Source: Sphingobacteriales bacterium TSM_CSM
GTDB taxonomy: Bacteria; Bacteroidota; Bacteroidia; Chitinophagales; UBA2359
Direction: 5' to 3'
Assembly: GCA_002212725.1 (NCBI GenBank)
Contig: MTCR01000052.1
Span: 1 to 38,811 of the forward strand
DNA: 38,811 nt
Part shown: one piece after another, positions 1 through 8,041 of the stretch
How positions within the stretch are numbered: the stretch's first letter is position 1
Layout of the letters: each line of letters starts with the position of its first letter
The notes under the pieces: model-generated
Told to the model about the DNA's origin: nothing
The model's database searches: none
Seen by the model: the letters and a program-made list of their open reading frames with translations, nothing else
Translations under genes and position numbers: made by a program

Positions 1-1
1 A

Positions 2-265
2 GTAGCCGATTTACCGATAGTTGTTTGCCATACGGATGATTGGGCAGCATATCATAAATGTTTGCCTGCACACTGGCGACATGAAGTGGGGAAAGCCAAT
101 ACATGGAAAATTGAGCGTAAGAATTTGAATTTTCGTACCCATATAAAACGGTTACAACGTAAGACGATTTGCTTTTCCAAAAATGAGCAAATTCATGACA
201 ACGTGATTGGATTATACATTGAAACATACTACTTCAAACATGGAATTTTTTCTGTATCCACTTAA
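2..265 (+). CDS. IS1-family transposase, C-terminal part (partial at window edge)
   Basis: An open frame runs from base 2 to a TAA at 263-265 with no start inside the window, so this is the 3' end of a longer gene. The protein reads VADLPIVVCHTDDWAAY, then a TWKIERKNLNFRTHIKRL segment and a RKTICFSKNEQIH segment. These match the conserved C-terminal half of IS1 InsB-type DDE transposases: the D in HTDDWAAY and the E in WKIER are the expected catalytic positions. The enzyme would cut and join the IS ends. Whether the complete gene is intact cannot be judged. The TTG at 62 is only an internal codon and not a credible start. Confidence 0.8.
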   Translation, partial: VADLPIVVCHTDDWAAYHKCLPAHWRHEVGKANTWKIERKNLNFRTHIKRLQRKTICFSKNEQIHDNVIGLYIETYYFKHGIFSVST

Positions 266-290
266 ATATCAACCTGTTGTGCCCACTACC
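266..290. repeat. Candidate right terminal inverted repeat of the IS1-family element
   Basis: Directly after the transposase stop lies ATATCAACCTGTTGTGCCCA followed by CTACC. Read on the other strand it starts GGTAGTGGGCACAACAGG, the general form (GGT start, about 24 bp) of IS1-family ends. The matching left repeat is outside the window, so this is a position-based inference. Confidence 0.5.
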
Positions 291-397
291 ACTGTTTTTT
301 GCTTTTCAAAGACAACAAAGGTGACATTTGGCTTGGCACAGACGAAAATGGTGTTTTCAAGTTTAACGGAAAAACATTTGTAAAATTTAATTCATGA
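291..397 (+). pseudogene. 3' remnant of a two-component-regulator-propeller (Reg_prop) gene, disrupted by the IS
   Basis: After the IS end, the frame ending in TGA at 395-397 encodes KDNKGDIWLGTDENGVFKF and then NGKTFVKFNS. The pattern D-x-x-G-x-I-W-x-G-T-x-x-x-G-V-x-x-x-x-G-K-x-F is a Reg_prop beta-propeller repeat, as found in sensor-histidine-kinase periplasmic domains and secreted propeller proteins of Bacteroidota. Only the last blade strand and the stop remain. The gene was probably cut by the IS insertion; its 5' part should lie beyond the left end of the element. By chance the frame is the same as that of the transposase, separated by its stop codon. Confidence 0.65.
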
Positions 398-423
398 CAC
401 ATGAAATAAGAGCTACCGATAAC

Positions 424-470
424 AACAGCGGCTTCGTTGCGTGCACAGCACGAACAATGAAGCCGCTGTT
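424..470. other. Strong imperfect hairpin in the gap between the propeller remnant and the ABC transporter
   Basis: AACAGCGGCTTC (424-435) is repeated in perfect inverted form at 459-470. The loop itself contains CGTGC/GCACG (440-444 and 448-452), so almost the whole 47 bases can fold. No T-run follows on either strand, so it is not an obvious intrinsic terminator. It may be a decayed palindromic intergenic element. Apart from this I see nothing in 398-669. Confidence 0.6.
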
Positions 471-669
471 GAACGAAACCTGCGGTAGCAAGCCCGGCTG
501 TTATGGGGTTGTTGTTGAAATATGGCAGGGAAGGTAAGGTGTTGAGATATGAAAACCTGTTTCAGCGCTACGTTGTACTCCTTATACTTTACCTTACAAT
601 TGCGAGGTTAAATATTGACCGGTATAGCAAACAAAATTTTTGCTATCTTACCCCGTAATTTGGTTTATC

Positions 670-2859
670 ATGCCCCAATTTCCTTTTTACCAACAGTTAG
701 ACTCTATGGATTGCGGCGTAAGCTGCCTGCGCATGGTTGCCAAATACTATGGCAAGCATTACTCTTTGCAATCTTTGCGCCAACGCAGCTACATAGACCG
801 CGAGGGAGCCTCCTTGCTGGGATTAAGTGATGCAGCCCAAAGCATAGGATTGCAACCAATGGGCGTGCAAATATCTTACGAGCAATTAGCCGAAGTAGCG
901 CCCCTGCCCTGCATTGTGCATTGGCAGCAACGCCACTTTGTGGTGGTGTATAAAATTACCTCCAATAAAGTTTATGTGGCCGACCCTGCCTTTGGCCGTA
1001 CCGTTTACAAACGGCAGGAATTTATTGACAACTGGATTGGCACACAAAACAACTCCGAATTGCAGGGGGTAGCACTGCTGCTGGAACCTACAGAGCAGTT
1101 TTACAATTTACCCGATGAACCCGAAAAAAATAACGGACTGTGGTTTTTGTTGCCCTATATGGCAAAACACAAAAAACCAATAACCCTTCTGGTATTAGCT
1201 GTGCTGGCAGGCGGCGCTATACAATTTGCCTTTCCGTTTCTAACGCAACAACTTATTGACCGCGGTGTTGGCACACCCGACTTGCAATTTATATACCTCA
1301 TTCTGCTGGCGCAGGTAATGCTTTTTGCCGGTAAAACCGCTATGGATTTTGTGCGAGGCCATTTGGTACTGCGCATCGGAAGCCTTATCAATATCGATAT
1401 ACTGTCTGATTTTTTGTTAAAACTCATGCGCCTGCCTATCGGGTTTTTTGATGTAAAACTTACCGGAGATTTGCTTCAGCGCATCGGCGATCATCAGCGT
1501 ATAGAAAATTTCCTTACCAATACTTCACTCAATGTACTGTTTTCTTTGCTCAACCTGCTGGTGTTTGGCGTAGTGTTGGCCTGGTACAGCCTGCCTGTGT
1601 TTGCCGTTTTTGCTGCCGGAAGCCTGCTGTACCTTGTTTGGGTGGGTTTGTTCTTAAACCGCCGCCGCCAATTAGATTACAAGCGTTTCGACAAGCTGAC
1701 CGACCAGCATAACAGCCTGCTGCAGCTCATTTACGGAATGCAGGAAATTAAACTCAATAATTTTGAGCAACAAAGCCGCCGGCAATGGCAAATCATACAA
1801 ACCAACCTCTTTAAACTAAACGTACAAAGCCTTACCCTTGAACAATACCAGCAACTGGGTGCCTTGTTTTTTAATGAGTTTAAAAATATTATTATTGTAT
1901 TTCTGGCTGCAAAAGAGGTAATTAACGGCAGCATGACCCTTGGCATGATGCTGGCCGTATCTTATATTGCCGGACAACTGAACGGACCGGTTGCCGAGTT
2001 GGCCCGGTTGCTGCAAGCGGCACAAGATGCGGCAATAAGTATTGAACGGCTAAACGAAATTCACCGGAAAACCGATGAAGAAACGCCACAAATGCACCAT
2101 GTTACCGCCTTACCCGATGACAAAACCCTGAACCTGCATGAAGTATCGTTCAGGTATGGCGGGCCGCGGTCAGATAATGCACTCAGCAACATTACCCTTA
2201 CCATACCGCAGGGCAAACTAACCGCCATTGTGGGCGCCAGCGGAAGCGGTAAAACCACCCTGCTTAAACTGTTGTTGCGGTTTTATGAACCGCAGGAAGG
2301 TACCATAACCCTGGGCACTATGCCTTTAGCTCAATTAAACCACCAAACCTGGCGGCAGCAGTGTGGCGTGGTAATGCAAGACGGATACATTTTTTCCGAT
2401 ACCATTGCCCGAAATATTGCTATGGCCGATACCAATATAGACCAAGCCAAACTTTACCAGGCACTGCAAACTGCCAACCTGCACGAATTTGCAGAAAGCC
2501 TGCCGTTGGGCGTAAATACCAAAATAGGACAGGAAGGCATTGGCCTGAGCGGCGGACAAAAACAGCGCATCTTAATTGCAAGGGCAGTTTATAAAAACCC
2601 CGATTTCTTGTTTTTTGACGAAGCAACCAACGCCTTAGATGCCGAAAACGAGCGCATTATTATGAACAACCTGCAAAAAGTGTTTGCAGGTAAAACGGTA
2701 GTAGTAGTGGCACACCGCCTCAGCACAGTACAAAATGCCCATCAGATTGTGGTGCTTAACAAAGGCAACCTTATTGAGCAGGGTTCGCACCCCGAACTCA
2801 CCAACCTGAAAGGCGCTTATTACCACCTCGTGCGCAACCAATTAGAAATGGGTACCTAA
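670..2859 (+). CDS. Peptidase domain-containing ABC transporter (C39 peptidase, PCAT/NHLM-type exporter)
   Basis: A 729-residue fusion of an N-terminal C39 cysteine peptidase, a six-helix membrane domain and an ATPase. C39 features: Q9 and C15 in QQLDSMDCGVSCL, H89 in QQRHFVVVY, D105 in VADPAFG. The ATPase has Walker A GASGSGKTTL (about residue 522), signature LSGGQKQR (about 626), Walker B FLFFDEATNALD and H-loop AHRL. The family cleaves double-glycine leaders and exports peptides across the inner membrane. I chose the ATG at 670, since the upstream extension starts with TTG and adds nothing conserved. No leader-peptide gene or adaptor protein lies next to it, so the substrate is unknown. 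The nearest HlyD-like adaptor (8192-9550) is far away and of another subtype. Confidence 0.9.
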   Translation: MPQFPFYQQLDSMDCGVSCLRMVAKYYGKHYSLQSLRQRSYIDREGASLLGLSDAAQSIGLQPMGVQISYEQLAEVAPLPCIVHWQQRHFVVVYKITSNKVYVADPAFGRTVYKRQEFIDNWIGTQNNSELQGVALLLEPTEQFYNLPDEPEKNNGLWFLLPYMAKHKKPITLLVLAVLAGGAIQFAFPFLTQQLIDRGVGTPDLQFIYLILLAQVMLFAGKTAMDFVRGHLVLRIGSLINIDILSDFLLKLMRLPIGFFDVKLTGDLLQRIGDHQRIENFLTNTSLNVLFSLLNLLVFGVVLAWYSLPVFAVFAAGSLLYLVWVGLFLNRRRQLDYKRFDKLTDQHNSLLQLIYGMQEIKLNNFEQQSRRQWQIIQTNLFKLNVQSLTLEQYQQLGALFFNEFKNIIIVFLAAKEVINGSMTLGMMLAVSYIAGQLNGPVAELARLLQAAQDAAISIERLNEIHRKTDEETPQMHHVTALPDDKTLNLHEVSFRYGGPRSDNALSNITLTIPQGKLTAIVGASGSGKTTLLKLLLRFYEPQEGTITLGTMPLAQLNHQTWRQQCGVVMQDGYIFSDTIARNIAMADTNIDQAKLYQALQTANLHEFAESLPLGVNTKIGQEGIGLSGGQKQRILIARAVYKNPDFLFFDEATNALDAENERIIMNNLQKVFAGKTVVVVAHRLSTVQNAHQIVVLNKGNLIEQGSHPELTNLKGAYYHLVRNQLEMGT

Positions 2860-2939
2860 GATATTGCCGGTTTTGTAAAACAAATCACCGTTTTTAACCC
2901 AATAGCCGGTTTAAAAAAAACTGTTCGTCAAAAAAATTG

Positions 2940-2947
2940 TACCTTTG
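2940..2947 (+). promoter_or_regulatory. Bacteroidota -7 box TACCTTTG before the DUF5606 gene
   Basis: TACCTTTG fits the phylum consensus TAnnTTTG and lies 51 bases before the ATG at 2999. I do not see a good TTG at the usual -33 distance, so this is a half-match. Confidence 0.45.
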
Positions 2948-2998
2948 CGGGCTTTAAAGGAACCTCTCAAACAGTTAACCAAAAATACACATTTAACC

Positions 2999-3481
2999 AT
3001 GAAGTTTAAAGATATTGTGGCCATTAGCGGGCTTCCGGGGTTGTATGAAATGATTTCGGCAAAACCCGGCGGGGCTGTTGTGCGCGGATTACAAGATGGT
3101 AAAACGCAGTTTATCTCTAACCGCATTCACACTTTTTCTCCTTTGGATAAAATTTCGATGTACACCGTTGATACCGACAGCGAACCGCTGGGCAATATTA
3201 TTCAAAACATACAAAAGTTTGAAAACGAACAAAACGGTACTGTTCCGCAGGCTAAAGAAAAACCCGATAACCTGCGTGCATTCTTAAAAGCCGTTTTACC
3301 CAACTACGACGAAAACCGCGTATATGTAAGTGATATACAAAAACTTATTAAATGGTACGCCCTGCTCAAAAACCTTGAACTGGATTTTGAAACCGAAGAA
3401 ACTGCCGCCGAAAATGCTTCGGAAGCGGCAGACGGTGCGGCACAAAACCCCGATGCAGACACTGCCGAAATTGCCGGATAG
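2999..3481 (+). CDS. DUF5606 family protein
   Basis: 160 residues. The N-terminal about 60 residues (MKFKDIVAISGLPGLYEM, then VVRGLQDGKTQFI and DKISMYTVD) match the DUF5606 domain, a small cytoplasmic domain found across Bacteroidota. A second conserved stretch (NLRAFLKAVLPNYDENRVYV, SDIQKLIKWYALL) is typical of the second half of these proteins. The last 30 residues are Ala/Glu-rich and probably disordered. The start is the ATG at 2999, which begins the domain exactly; an upstream in-frame start at 2945 would overlap the promoter box. Function is not known. It converges on the DUF3667 gene with a 27-base gap. Confidence 0.8.
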   Translation: MKFKDIVAISGLPGLYEMISAKPGGAVVRGLQDGKTQFISNRIHTFSPLDKISMYTVDTDSEPLGNIIQNIQKFENEQNGTVPQAKEKPDNLRAFLKAVLPNYDENRVYVSDIQKLIKWYALLKNLELDFETEETAAENASEAADGAAQNPDADTAEIAG

Positions 3482-3508
3482 GCAATATCCAAAGCTGCCG
3501 GCAACGGC

Positions 3509-4531
3509 CTAAAACAGGAAAAACGAAACGCCAAGCGTACCCAAGGCAAATAAAACAATAAACAACGGGTAGCAGAAAACAAGAAAAACAAACGCCTTAA
3601 AAAGCGTTTTAAACCACCCCTGCCTGTAAACCCGTTTCATGGCAAACAAGAGGTAAAGCAGCAATGCTATAACCACCACCTTGCCAAATGCCGGTGTGCT
3701 GTAGCCCCAGGTAAGCATGTACACTGCCAGAATAATGTAGGCAAAGGTGTGGTAATGCAGAAAAAAGGTGAGATGCTCTATGAAATACCGTTTGCTGCGA
3801 ATGTAAAGCAACTTAAAAACCAAGGCAAGCAAGGGCATTAACAGCAGCATGGTAATGGGTAATGACCCTATACAGTATTGCAGGTAATCATCGGCATTGC
3901 CTTTCATTATTTTTATTGATTGCCGGGCAATGCGTGCAGCAAGCGGGTTTCTGAATAAACTGTATTCCGCCTTCAGGCTGTCGAGCGCTTGGTCGGCATC
4001 ATATTTGCCGGCAAGGTATTTAACCCGCTTCCATGAAATCTGCTGGTCTTTTATTTTAAAAACTGCCGATTCGGGCGGCATAACAAAGCCGTTTTGAGTG
4101 GCTTTTTTCAGGCTGTCTTCAAGGTTAATGACTTGCCCGGTTTCTTCAACCACCAGACTGTCGAGGGCGGACAAGTTTAATTGGCTTTGTTTAAGGTTTA
4201 CTTCTGTATTAATTTTTGCCGAAAAAATAGCAAAGTAAATAATGCTGATGAGGAAGTAAATTCTAACCGGCAGCATGTAAGAGATTATTTTACCTCTGCT
4301 GTATTCTTCGGTAAGCCAACCCGGCCAAAACAGTCCTTTTAAAGTGCGCAACAACTTAGAGTCAAGGGCAATGTAGTTATTTACCAAATCTGATACAAAC
4401 CTGCCTACCGACACTATTTGCTGGCTGTTTTCCTGCCCGCACCGTGGGCAATATTCATCGGGCTGCCCTTCTGCAAATTCGTAGTTGCAGTTAAGGCAGG
4501 TATTACTTTTCCGGATATTGTTTGCTGCCAT
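3509..4531 (-). CDS. DUF3667 family membrane protein with N-terminal zinc ribbon
   Basis: 340 residues. The N-terminus has a Cys4 zinc ribbon, C12-x2-C15 and C28-x2-C31 (TCLNCNYEF, EYCPRCGQ). A conserved segment follows (LLRTLKGLFWPGWLTEEYSR, GKIISYMLPVRIYFLIS), the hallmark of DUF3667. There are several membrane helices: one at about residues 88-103, a large extracytoplasmic or loop region, then four or five hydrophobic helices from about 225 to the C-terminus. No catalytic residues are evident and the function is unknown. The start is the ATG at 4531, right before the zinc ribbon. Confidence 0.8.
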   Translation of the reverse strand: MAANNIRKSNTCLNCNYEFAEGQPDEYCPRCGQENSQQIVSVGRFVSDLVNNYIALDSKLLRTLKGLFWPGWLTEEYSRGKIISYMLPVRIYFLISIIYFAIFSAKINTEVNLKQSQLNLSALDSLVVEETGQVINLEDSLKKATQNGFVMPPESAVFKIKDQQISWKRVKYLAGKYDADQALDSLKAEYSLFRNPLAARIARQSIKIMKGNADDYLQYCIGSLPITMLLLMPLLALVFKLLYIRSKRYFIEHLTFFLHYHTFAYIILAVYMLTWGYSTPAFGKVVVIALLLYLLFAMKRVYRQGWFKTLFKAFVFLVFCYPLFIVLFALGTLGVSFFLF

Positions 4532-4637
4532 AATCGGGTTAAGCTTGTTGTGTTTTGAGATGGGTAAAAATACGAAATTACCCTGAAAACTCCTGTTCGG
4601 GCAAACCCGGCGTTGTTGTAATTTGCACCCGGGCAGG

Positions 4638-4985
4638 TTATTTCTTTATAACATCGGGCACGCCAAACATGGTATTTACCATACTCAGCAAAATGCCAAA
4701 CAACATGGCCCAAACCAGTCCATCTACCTGAAATCCGTTTAACAACCAGCTTGCCAGCATAACCATTGCCCCGTTGAGTACCAGTAAAAACAACCCGAAG
4801 GTGAGTATGGTAATGGGCAGCGTAAGGGCGCTGAGTATGGGTTTTACAAAGTAATTAACAACGCCCAAAACCAAGCCGAATAACACGGCAGAGGTATAAC
4901 CATTTACATGCACGCCGGGCAGCAGTTTTGCCAGTATATATACAACAAAGCCGTTTACCAGCAACGAAATAATGAATTGTTTCAT
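4638..4985 (-). CDS. Phage holin family 4 / YvlD-like small membrane protein
   Basis: 115 residues with four hydrophobic helices and the short conserved features of the Phage_holin_4_2 (YvlD) family: a GV-x-V-x-G-Y turn after helix 1, GLVLGVVNYFVKPIL, LPITILTFGLFLLVLNG and the final LFGILLSMVNTMF. Despite the family name these are usually chromosomal membrane proteins and not lysis holins, and no phage genes are nearby. It starts at the ATG at 4985. The role is unknown, with a general membrane or envelope-stress function the usual guess. Confidence 0.8.
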   Translation of the reverse strand: MKQFIISLLVNGFVVYILAKLLPGVHVNGYTSAVLFGLVLGVVNYFVKPILSALTLPITILTFGLFLLVLNGAMVMLASWLLNGFQVDGLVWAMLFGILLSMVNTMFGVPDVIKK

Positions 4986-5087
4986 TTAACAGGGAAATTT
5001 AGTGTTAAGTTAGTTGAAAATAACTACGGTATCTTACATGGCAACTAAAATTACCGCAAAAAAGTTCCTGAAAAAACAAGGCAATAT

Positions 5088-5135
5088 AAAAAGGCAAACC
5101 CTTGTACGCTTGTTTGTACAAAAATTTGCCTTTTT
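5088..5135 (-). terminator. Intrinsic terminator (bidirectional shape) after the PKD/T9SS gene
   Basis: AAAAAGGCAAA (5088-5098) pairs with TTTGCCTTTTT (5125-5135), and an inner stem TTGTAC/GTACAA (5102-5107, 5116-5121) extends it. Reading leftwards it ends in a T-run, so it would stop transcripts from the gene at 5173-6582. Confidence 0.75.
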
Positions 5136-5172
5136 ACCGCCGGTGTTGCGGCAACCGCAGAAACAAGGGGTT

Positions 5173-6582
5173 TTACTCTACTACCAATTTGCCGTTGGCA
5201 ACGGCATTTCCGTTGTTGTTGTGAAGGGTGTAGAAATAAACACCTTTTGCCAATTGGCTAATGTCAATGGTGGCATTTCCGTTCAGGCGGTTCCAAACGG
5301 CAGTTCTTTGCCCCAAAGCATTGTACAATACAAGGGCGTAAGCGCCGGTGTTGTTTTGCGGCTGAATGGTTATGGTATTTACCGCCGGATTGGGGTACAC
5401 CGAAAATTGTGCGGTGTTATTTACCGCATCAATACCCGAACAGAAATCTACCGTAACCTCTTTGGTAATGGTAGCCGAGGTGCCATCGGCGCTAAGTGCC
5501 GTTAGCGATACGGTGTAGGTGCCCGGTTCGGCAAAGGTAAATACCGGGTTGGTGGCGGTGCTTGCCTCGCCGTTGCCAAAACTCCAGTTATAACCAATGG
5601 CGTTGGCGCTGGCATTGGTAAAAGATACGGTAAGGCAGTTTACCGTGTAGTTAAACTCTGCCTGAAGCGGGCCGGGCTGTGCCATAAATTCAACAGAAGC
5701 GGGGGTGGAACCGCCGGTAAGCGGGTTTGCCACCATATTCACCGATGCTGCCGGATAGCCCTGGTTTTTGGCAATAAAGCGGTAAGAGTTGGTAACAATA
5801 GTACTGTCAAGGAAGCCAAAATCAATAGGCAGTTCAATGCCCAGCAAGGCGGCCAGGTCATCGGGGTCAATGGGTATAAATGCGCCAAACACCAGCAAAC
5901 CCAATTCGGCGCCAACCGTGTTGGTTTCGTTATAGCGCAGCACTTCAAAGTTATAATCGGGCAGTTGCAGGGTGCCAAAGGCATCTACATTAATTACCTT
6001 TTCAATATTAAAGCGCAGGGCAATAGGGGTTCCGTTAAAATCTATTTCCAGAACATAGCCGCCGTCATTTTCAATTACATCGCCGTAGTCGGCGGGGGTT
6101 AAGTACAAATCGTTGGGGTTGGCCTGTATGCTGGTAGCGCCCAAATCAAGAATGCCGGGCACCGAAATATTTACGTTAAAGCCGTCGATATATACCTTGC
6201 CCTGCGAGTTTTTTACGTAGTAAGCCACGGCTTCGGGCACGTTATCCAGTGGAAGAAAATCGCCCAAAGAAACGCCCAGCAGCGAGTTAACCGGCCCGGT
6301 ACGCGCCATGTTGGCCATCGGAAAATCGTCCGAACCTTCCAAGCCGTCGGGGTCGGTAAAGGCGGCTTGGGTAAAACTGCCGGGCACCAGCGAGGTAAAA
6401 TCCCATGTTTGCGCCGTTGCCGATGCCGTACCCACATCAATAGTTGGAGTGTTGGTAATGGCTATGGCTTTTTGGGTGCCTGAAGAAGGTAAGTCGCTGC
6501 CGGTAATGCTCACCTGAGCCAGCAACAGATTGGCCGGCATAACCAGCCATAACAACATAAATGCAAAGTAAATTTTCTTCAT
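5173..6582 (-). CDS. Secreted PKD-domain protein with T9SS type A sorting domain
   Basis: 469 residues. A signal peptide (MKKIYFAFMLLWLVMPANLL, then LAQ) is followed by an about 300-residue domain that I do not recognise. It contains an F-D-P-D-G-like acidic stretch and many beta-type segments. A PKD domain follows (YNWSFGNGEASTATNPVFTF, AEPGTYTVSLTAL), then a C-terminal T9SS type A sorting domain (VYPNPAVNTITI, LYNALGQR, IDISQLAKGVYFYTL, KLVVE). It should be exported by Sec, moved across the outer membrane by T9SS, and have the tail removed. I chose the ATG at 6582 because it opens the signal peptide; the longer frame to 6690 is not plausible. Its specific role is unknown. Confidence 0.85.
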   Translation of the reverse strand: MKKIYFAFMLLWLVMPANLLLAQVSITGSDLPSSGTQKAIAITNTPTIDVGTASATAQTWDFTSLVPGSFTQAAFTDPDGLEGSDDFPMANMARTGPVNSLLGVSLGDFLPLDNVPEAVAYYVKNSQGKVYIDGFNVNISVPGILDLGATSIQANPNDLYLTPADYGDVIENDGGYVLEIDFNGTPIALRFNIEKVINVDAFGTLQLPDYNFEVLRYNETNTVGAELGLLVFGAFIPIDPDDLAALLGIELPIDFGFLDSTIVTNSYRFIAKNQGYPAASVNMVANPLTGGSTPASVEFMAQPGPLQAEFNYTVNCLTVSFTNASANAIGYNWSFGNGEASTATNPVFTFAEPGTYTVSLTALSADGTSATITKEVTVDFCSGIDAVNNTAQFSVYPNPAVNTITIQPQNNTGAYALVLYNALGQRTAVWNRLNGNATIDISQLAKGVYFYTLHNNNGNAVANGKLVVE

Positions 6583-6748
6583 AAAATACAAGTTGAACAG
6601 ATGTGTAATAAACACGAAAGATACGCACTTTTTGTATTGCCTGCCCTTGTTTACCGTTTTTTTTACACAATTATAGCCTGCAAAAGGCATTATGCGCCCA
6701 ATGCGTGCCGCGCCATTTTGAAAATGCCTGCAAGTGTAAAATTATGCC

Positions 6749-6756
6749 TACATTTG
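6749..6756 (+). promoter_or_regulatory. Bacteroidota -7 box TACATTTG before the nitronate monooxygenase gene
   Basis: TACATTTG matches TAnnTTTG, 33 bases before the ATG at 6790. A TTTG at 6717-6720 is too far upstream (28-base spacer) to be a convincing -33 element. Confidence 0.5.
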
Positions 6757-6789
6757 TTGTTTTAACCGCCGCAAACCGATAAGTAAATT

Positions 6790-7785
6790 ATGTTAGACCG
6801 AATTGATACCGCCCTTACCCGGATGCTCAACATCCGCTACCCCATTATTATGGCGCCCATGTTTTTGGTTTCTAATACCCGAATGACCATTGCTGCCGTA
6901 AAAAGCGGCATTACCGGCGCTATACCCGCGCTAAACTACCGCACCGACAAAGACTTCAGGGCGGCCTTGCAGGAAATAAAAGACAGTGGCGCCGGCGGGC
7001 CGTTTGGCATAAACCTCATTGTCAATAAATCTAACCTTAAACTCGAAGAGCAACTGAAAACCTGCCTCGATTACCATGTTGACTACATCATTACCTCGCT
7101 TGGCAGCCCCGAAAACGTAATTCAGGCGTGTAAAAAAGAGGGCATACGGGTGTTTTGCGATGTAATAGATGCCTACCATGCCAAAAAAGTAGAAGACATG
7201 GGGTGCGATGCCCTTATTGCGGTAAATGCCGAAGCCGGCGGGCATGCCGGCCACATACCGGCAAAAGAACTGGTTCCGATGCTGGCAAGCAACAGCCGGC
7301 TGCCTGTTATTTCGGCCGGCGGGGTAGGTACCGGGCAAGGATTACTGGATAAACTGAACCTGGGTGCCTGCGGGGTTTCTATGGGCAGCGTGTTTATTGC
7401 CACGCCCGAAGCCGATGTGTCTGACGAGTATAAAAAAGCCATTGTGCAATATGGCGCCAAAGATATTGTTATGACCACCAAAATATCGGGCACGCCTTGC
7501 ACGGTTATTAACACGCCCTATGTGCAGCAAATAGGCACTAAGCAAAACTGGCTGGAGGCCATGCTCAGTAAAAACCGCCGGCTTAAAAAATATGCCAAAC
7601 TGCTTACTTTCTACAAAGGCATGAAAGCGCTTGAAAAAGCGGCATTTGGCGCTACTTACCAAACGGTATGGTGCGCCGGGCCTTCTATAGAATATGTCCA
7701 TGCCATACGCCCGGTAGAAGAAATTGTGCAAACACTGGTTGCAGAATATGAAACCGCCCTGCAAAACCAGCCTGTGGCAGAGTAA
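6790..7785 (+). CDS. Nitronate monooxygenase / NAD(P)H-dependent flavin oxidoreductase
   Basis: 331 residues, the normal length of the 2-nitropropane dioxygenase-like (NMO) TIM-barrel family. It binds FMN and oxidises alkyl nitronates, or in related members acts as an enoyl reductase-like flavoenzyme. Visible motifs: YPIIMAPMFLVSN at the N-terminus, GGPFGINLIV, NAEAGGHAGHIP (phosphate/FMN and active-site loop), LPVISAGGVGTGQGL and GACGVSMGSVFIATPEA. No signal peptide, so cytoplasmic. The true substrate cannot be told from sequence. Its last 20 codons and downstream DNA are repeated about 316 bases further on (see the direct repeat). Confidence 0.9.
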   Translation: MLDRIDTALTRMLNIRYPIIMAPMFLVSNTRMTIAAVKSGITGAIPALNYRTDKDFRAALQEIKDSGAGGPFGINLIVNKSNLKLEEQLKTCLDYHVDYIITSLGSPENVIQACKKEGIRVFCDVIDAYHAKKVEDMGCDALIAVNAEAGGHAGHIPAKELVPMLASNSRLPVISAGGVGTGQGLLDKLNLGACGVSMGSVFIATPEADVSDEYKKAIVQYGAKDIVMTTKISGTPCTVINTPYVQQIGTKQNWLEAMLSKNRRLKKYAKLLTFYKGMKALEKAAFGATYQTVWCAGPSIEYVHAIRPVEEIVQTLVAEYETALQNQPVAE

Positions 7786-7886
7786 GCCAGGCAGTTTTAA
7801 AAGTGTGCCTTAGCAGTGCAATACACAATACCTACAACTGCTGGCTGCATGGGGCAGGGTGGGTTGGTTGTAGGGTTACTCAGTGT
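7726..7886. repeat. Direct repeat, copy 1 (161 bp)
   Basis: This copy covers the last 20 codons of the nitronate monooxygenase gene plus about 100 bases downstream. It is collinear with 8042-8202 at a fixed offset of 316 bases, and I count seven mismatches (about 96% identity). A weaker match with a 2-base indel continues for about 15 bases to the right. To the left, similarity stops sharply at GTGCAAAC. Confidence 0.95.
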
Positions 7887-8041
7887 ATTCCCTTGTTTTC
7901 CTGACTTCGACAATGCGCCACCCTAACGAAATTTTCTCCGCAGAGTCATTGAACAGCATCTCCCAATTTGGCAATGCTGCAATTGCAACCTTCCGGTAAT
8001 CAACAACCTGTGATCCCTCTCTAAAAAAGTGCCAAAGGCAG
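7887..8041. other. Unique spacer between the two direct-repeat copies, possible gene remnant on the minus strand
   Basis: These 155 bases have no counterpart in the flanking genes. On the minus strand a frame stays open from about 8120 through the spacer to a TAA at 7876-7878. Within the spacer it reads VVDYRKVAIAALPNWEML and SLGWRIVEVRKTREYTE. The stop and last residues are supplied by copy 1 and imitate the end of the RND adaptor. I see no good start codon and do not recognise the protein, so I treat it as a remnant or chance frame. Together with the repeats this accounts for the gene-free stretch 7786-8191. Confidence 0.45.

Larger units (their letters stand above)
1..290 (+). mobile_element. 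IS1-family insertion sequence, right (3') part only
   Basis: The element enters from the left edge. It contains the C-terminal part of an IS1-type transposase followed directly by what looks like the right terminal inverted repeat (about 266-290, ending in GCCCACTACC). The left end, the rest of the transposase and the other target-site copy lie outside the window. The boundary at about 290 is inferred: after it the sequence becomes part of an unrelated beta-propeller gene. The family assignment rests on the protein, and the exact IR end cannot be confirmed without the left end. Confidence 0.75.

Noticed and set aside
670..2859. C39 ABC transporter as part of a bacteriocin cluster
   Set aside because: No small gene with a double-glycine leader, no modification enzyme and no immunity gene can be seen on either side.
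4638..4985. Prophage lysis gene (holin)
   Set aside because: The family name comes from distant phage members; no endolysin, tail or integrase gene is present and the genes around are housekeeping or envelope genes.
5014..5505. 163-codon plus-strand frame with basic, Val/Gly-rich product
   Set aside because: It is antisense to the PKD/T9SS gene, lacks any domain, and its amino-acid mix reflects the opposite strand's codon use.
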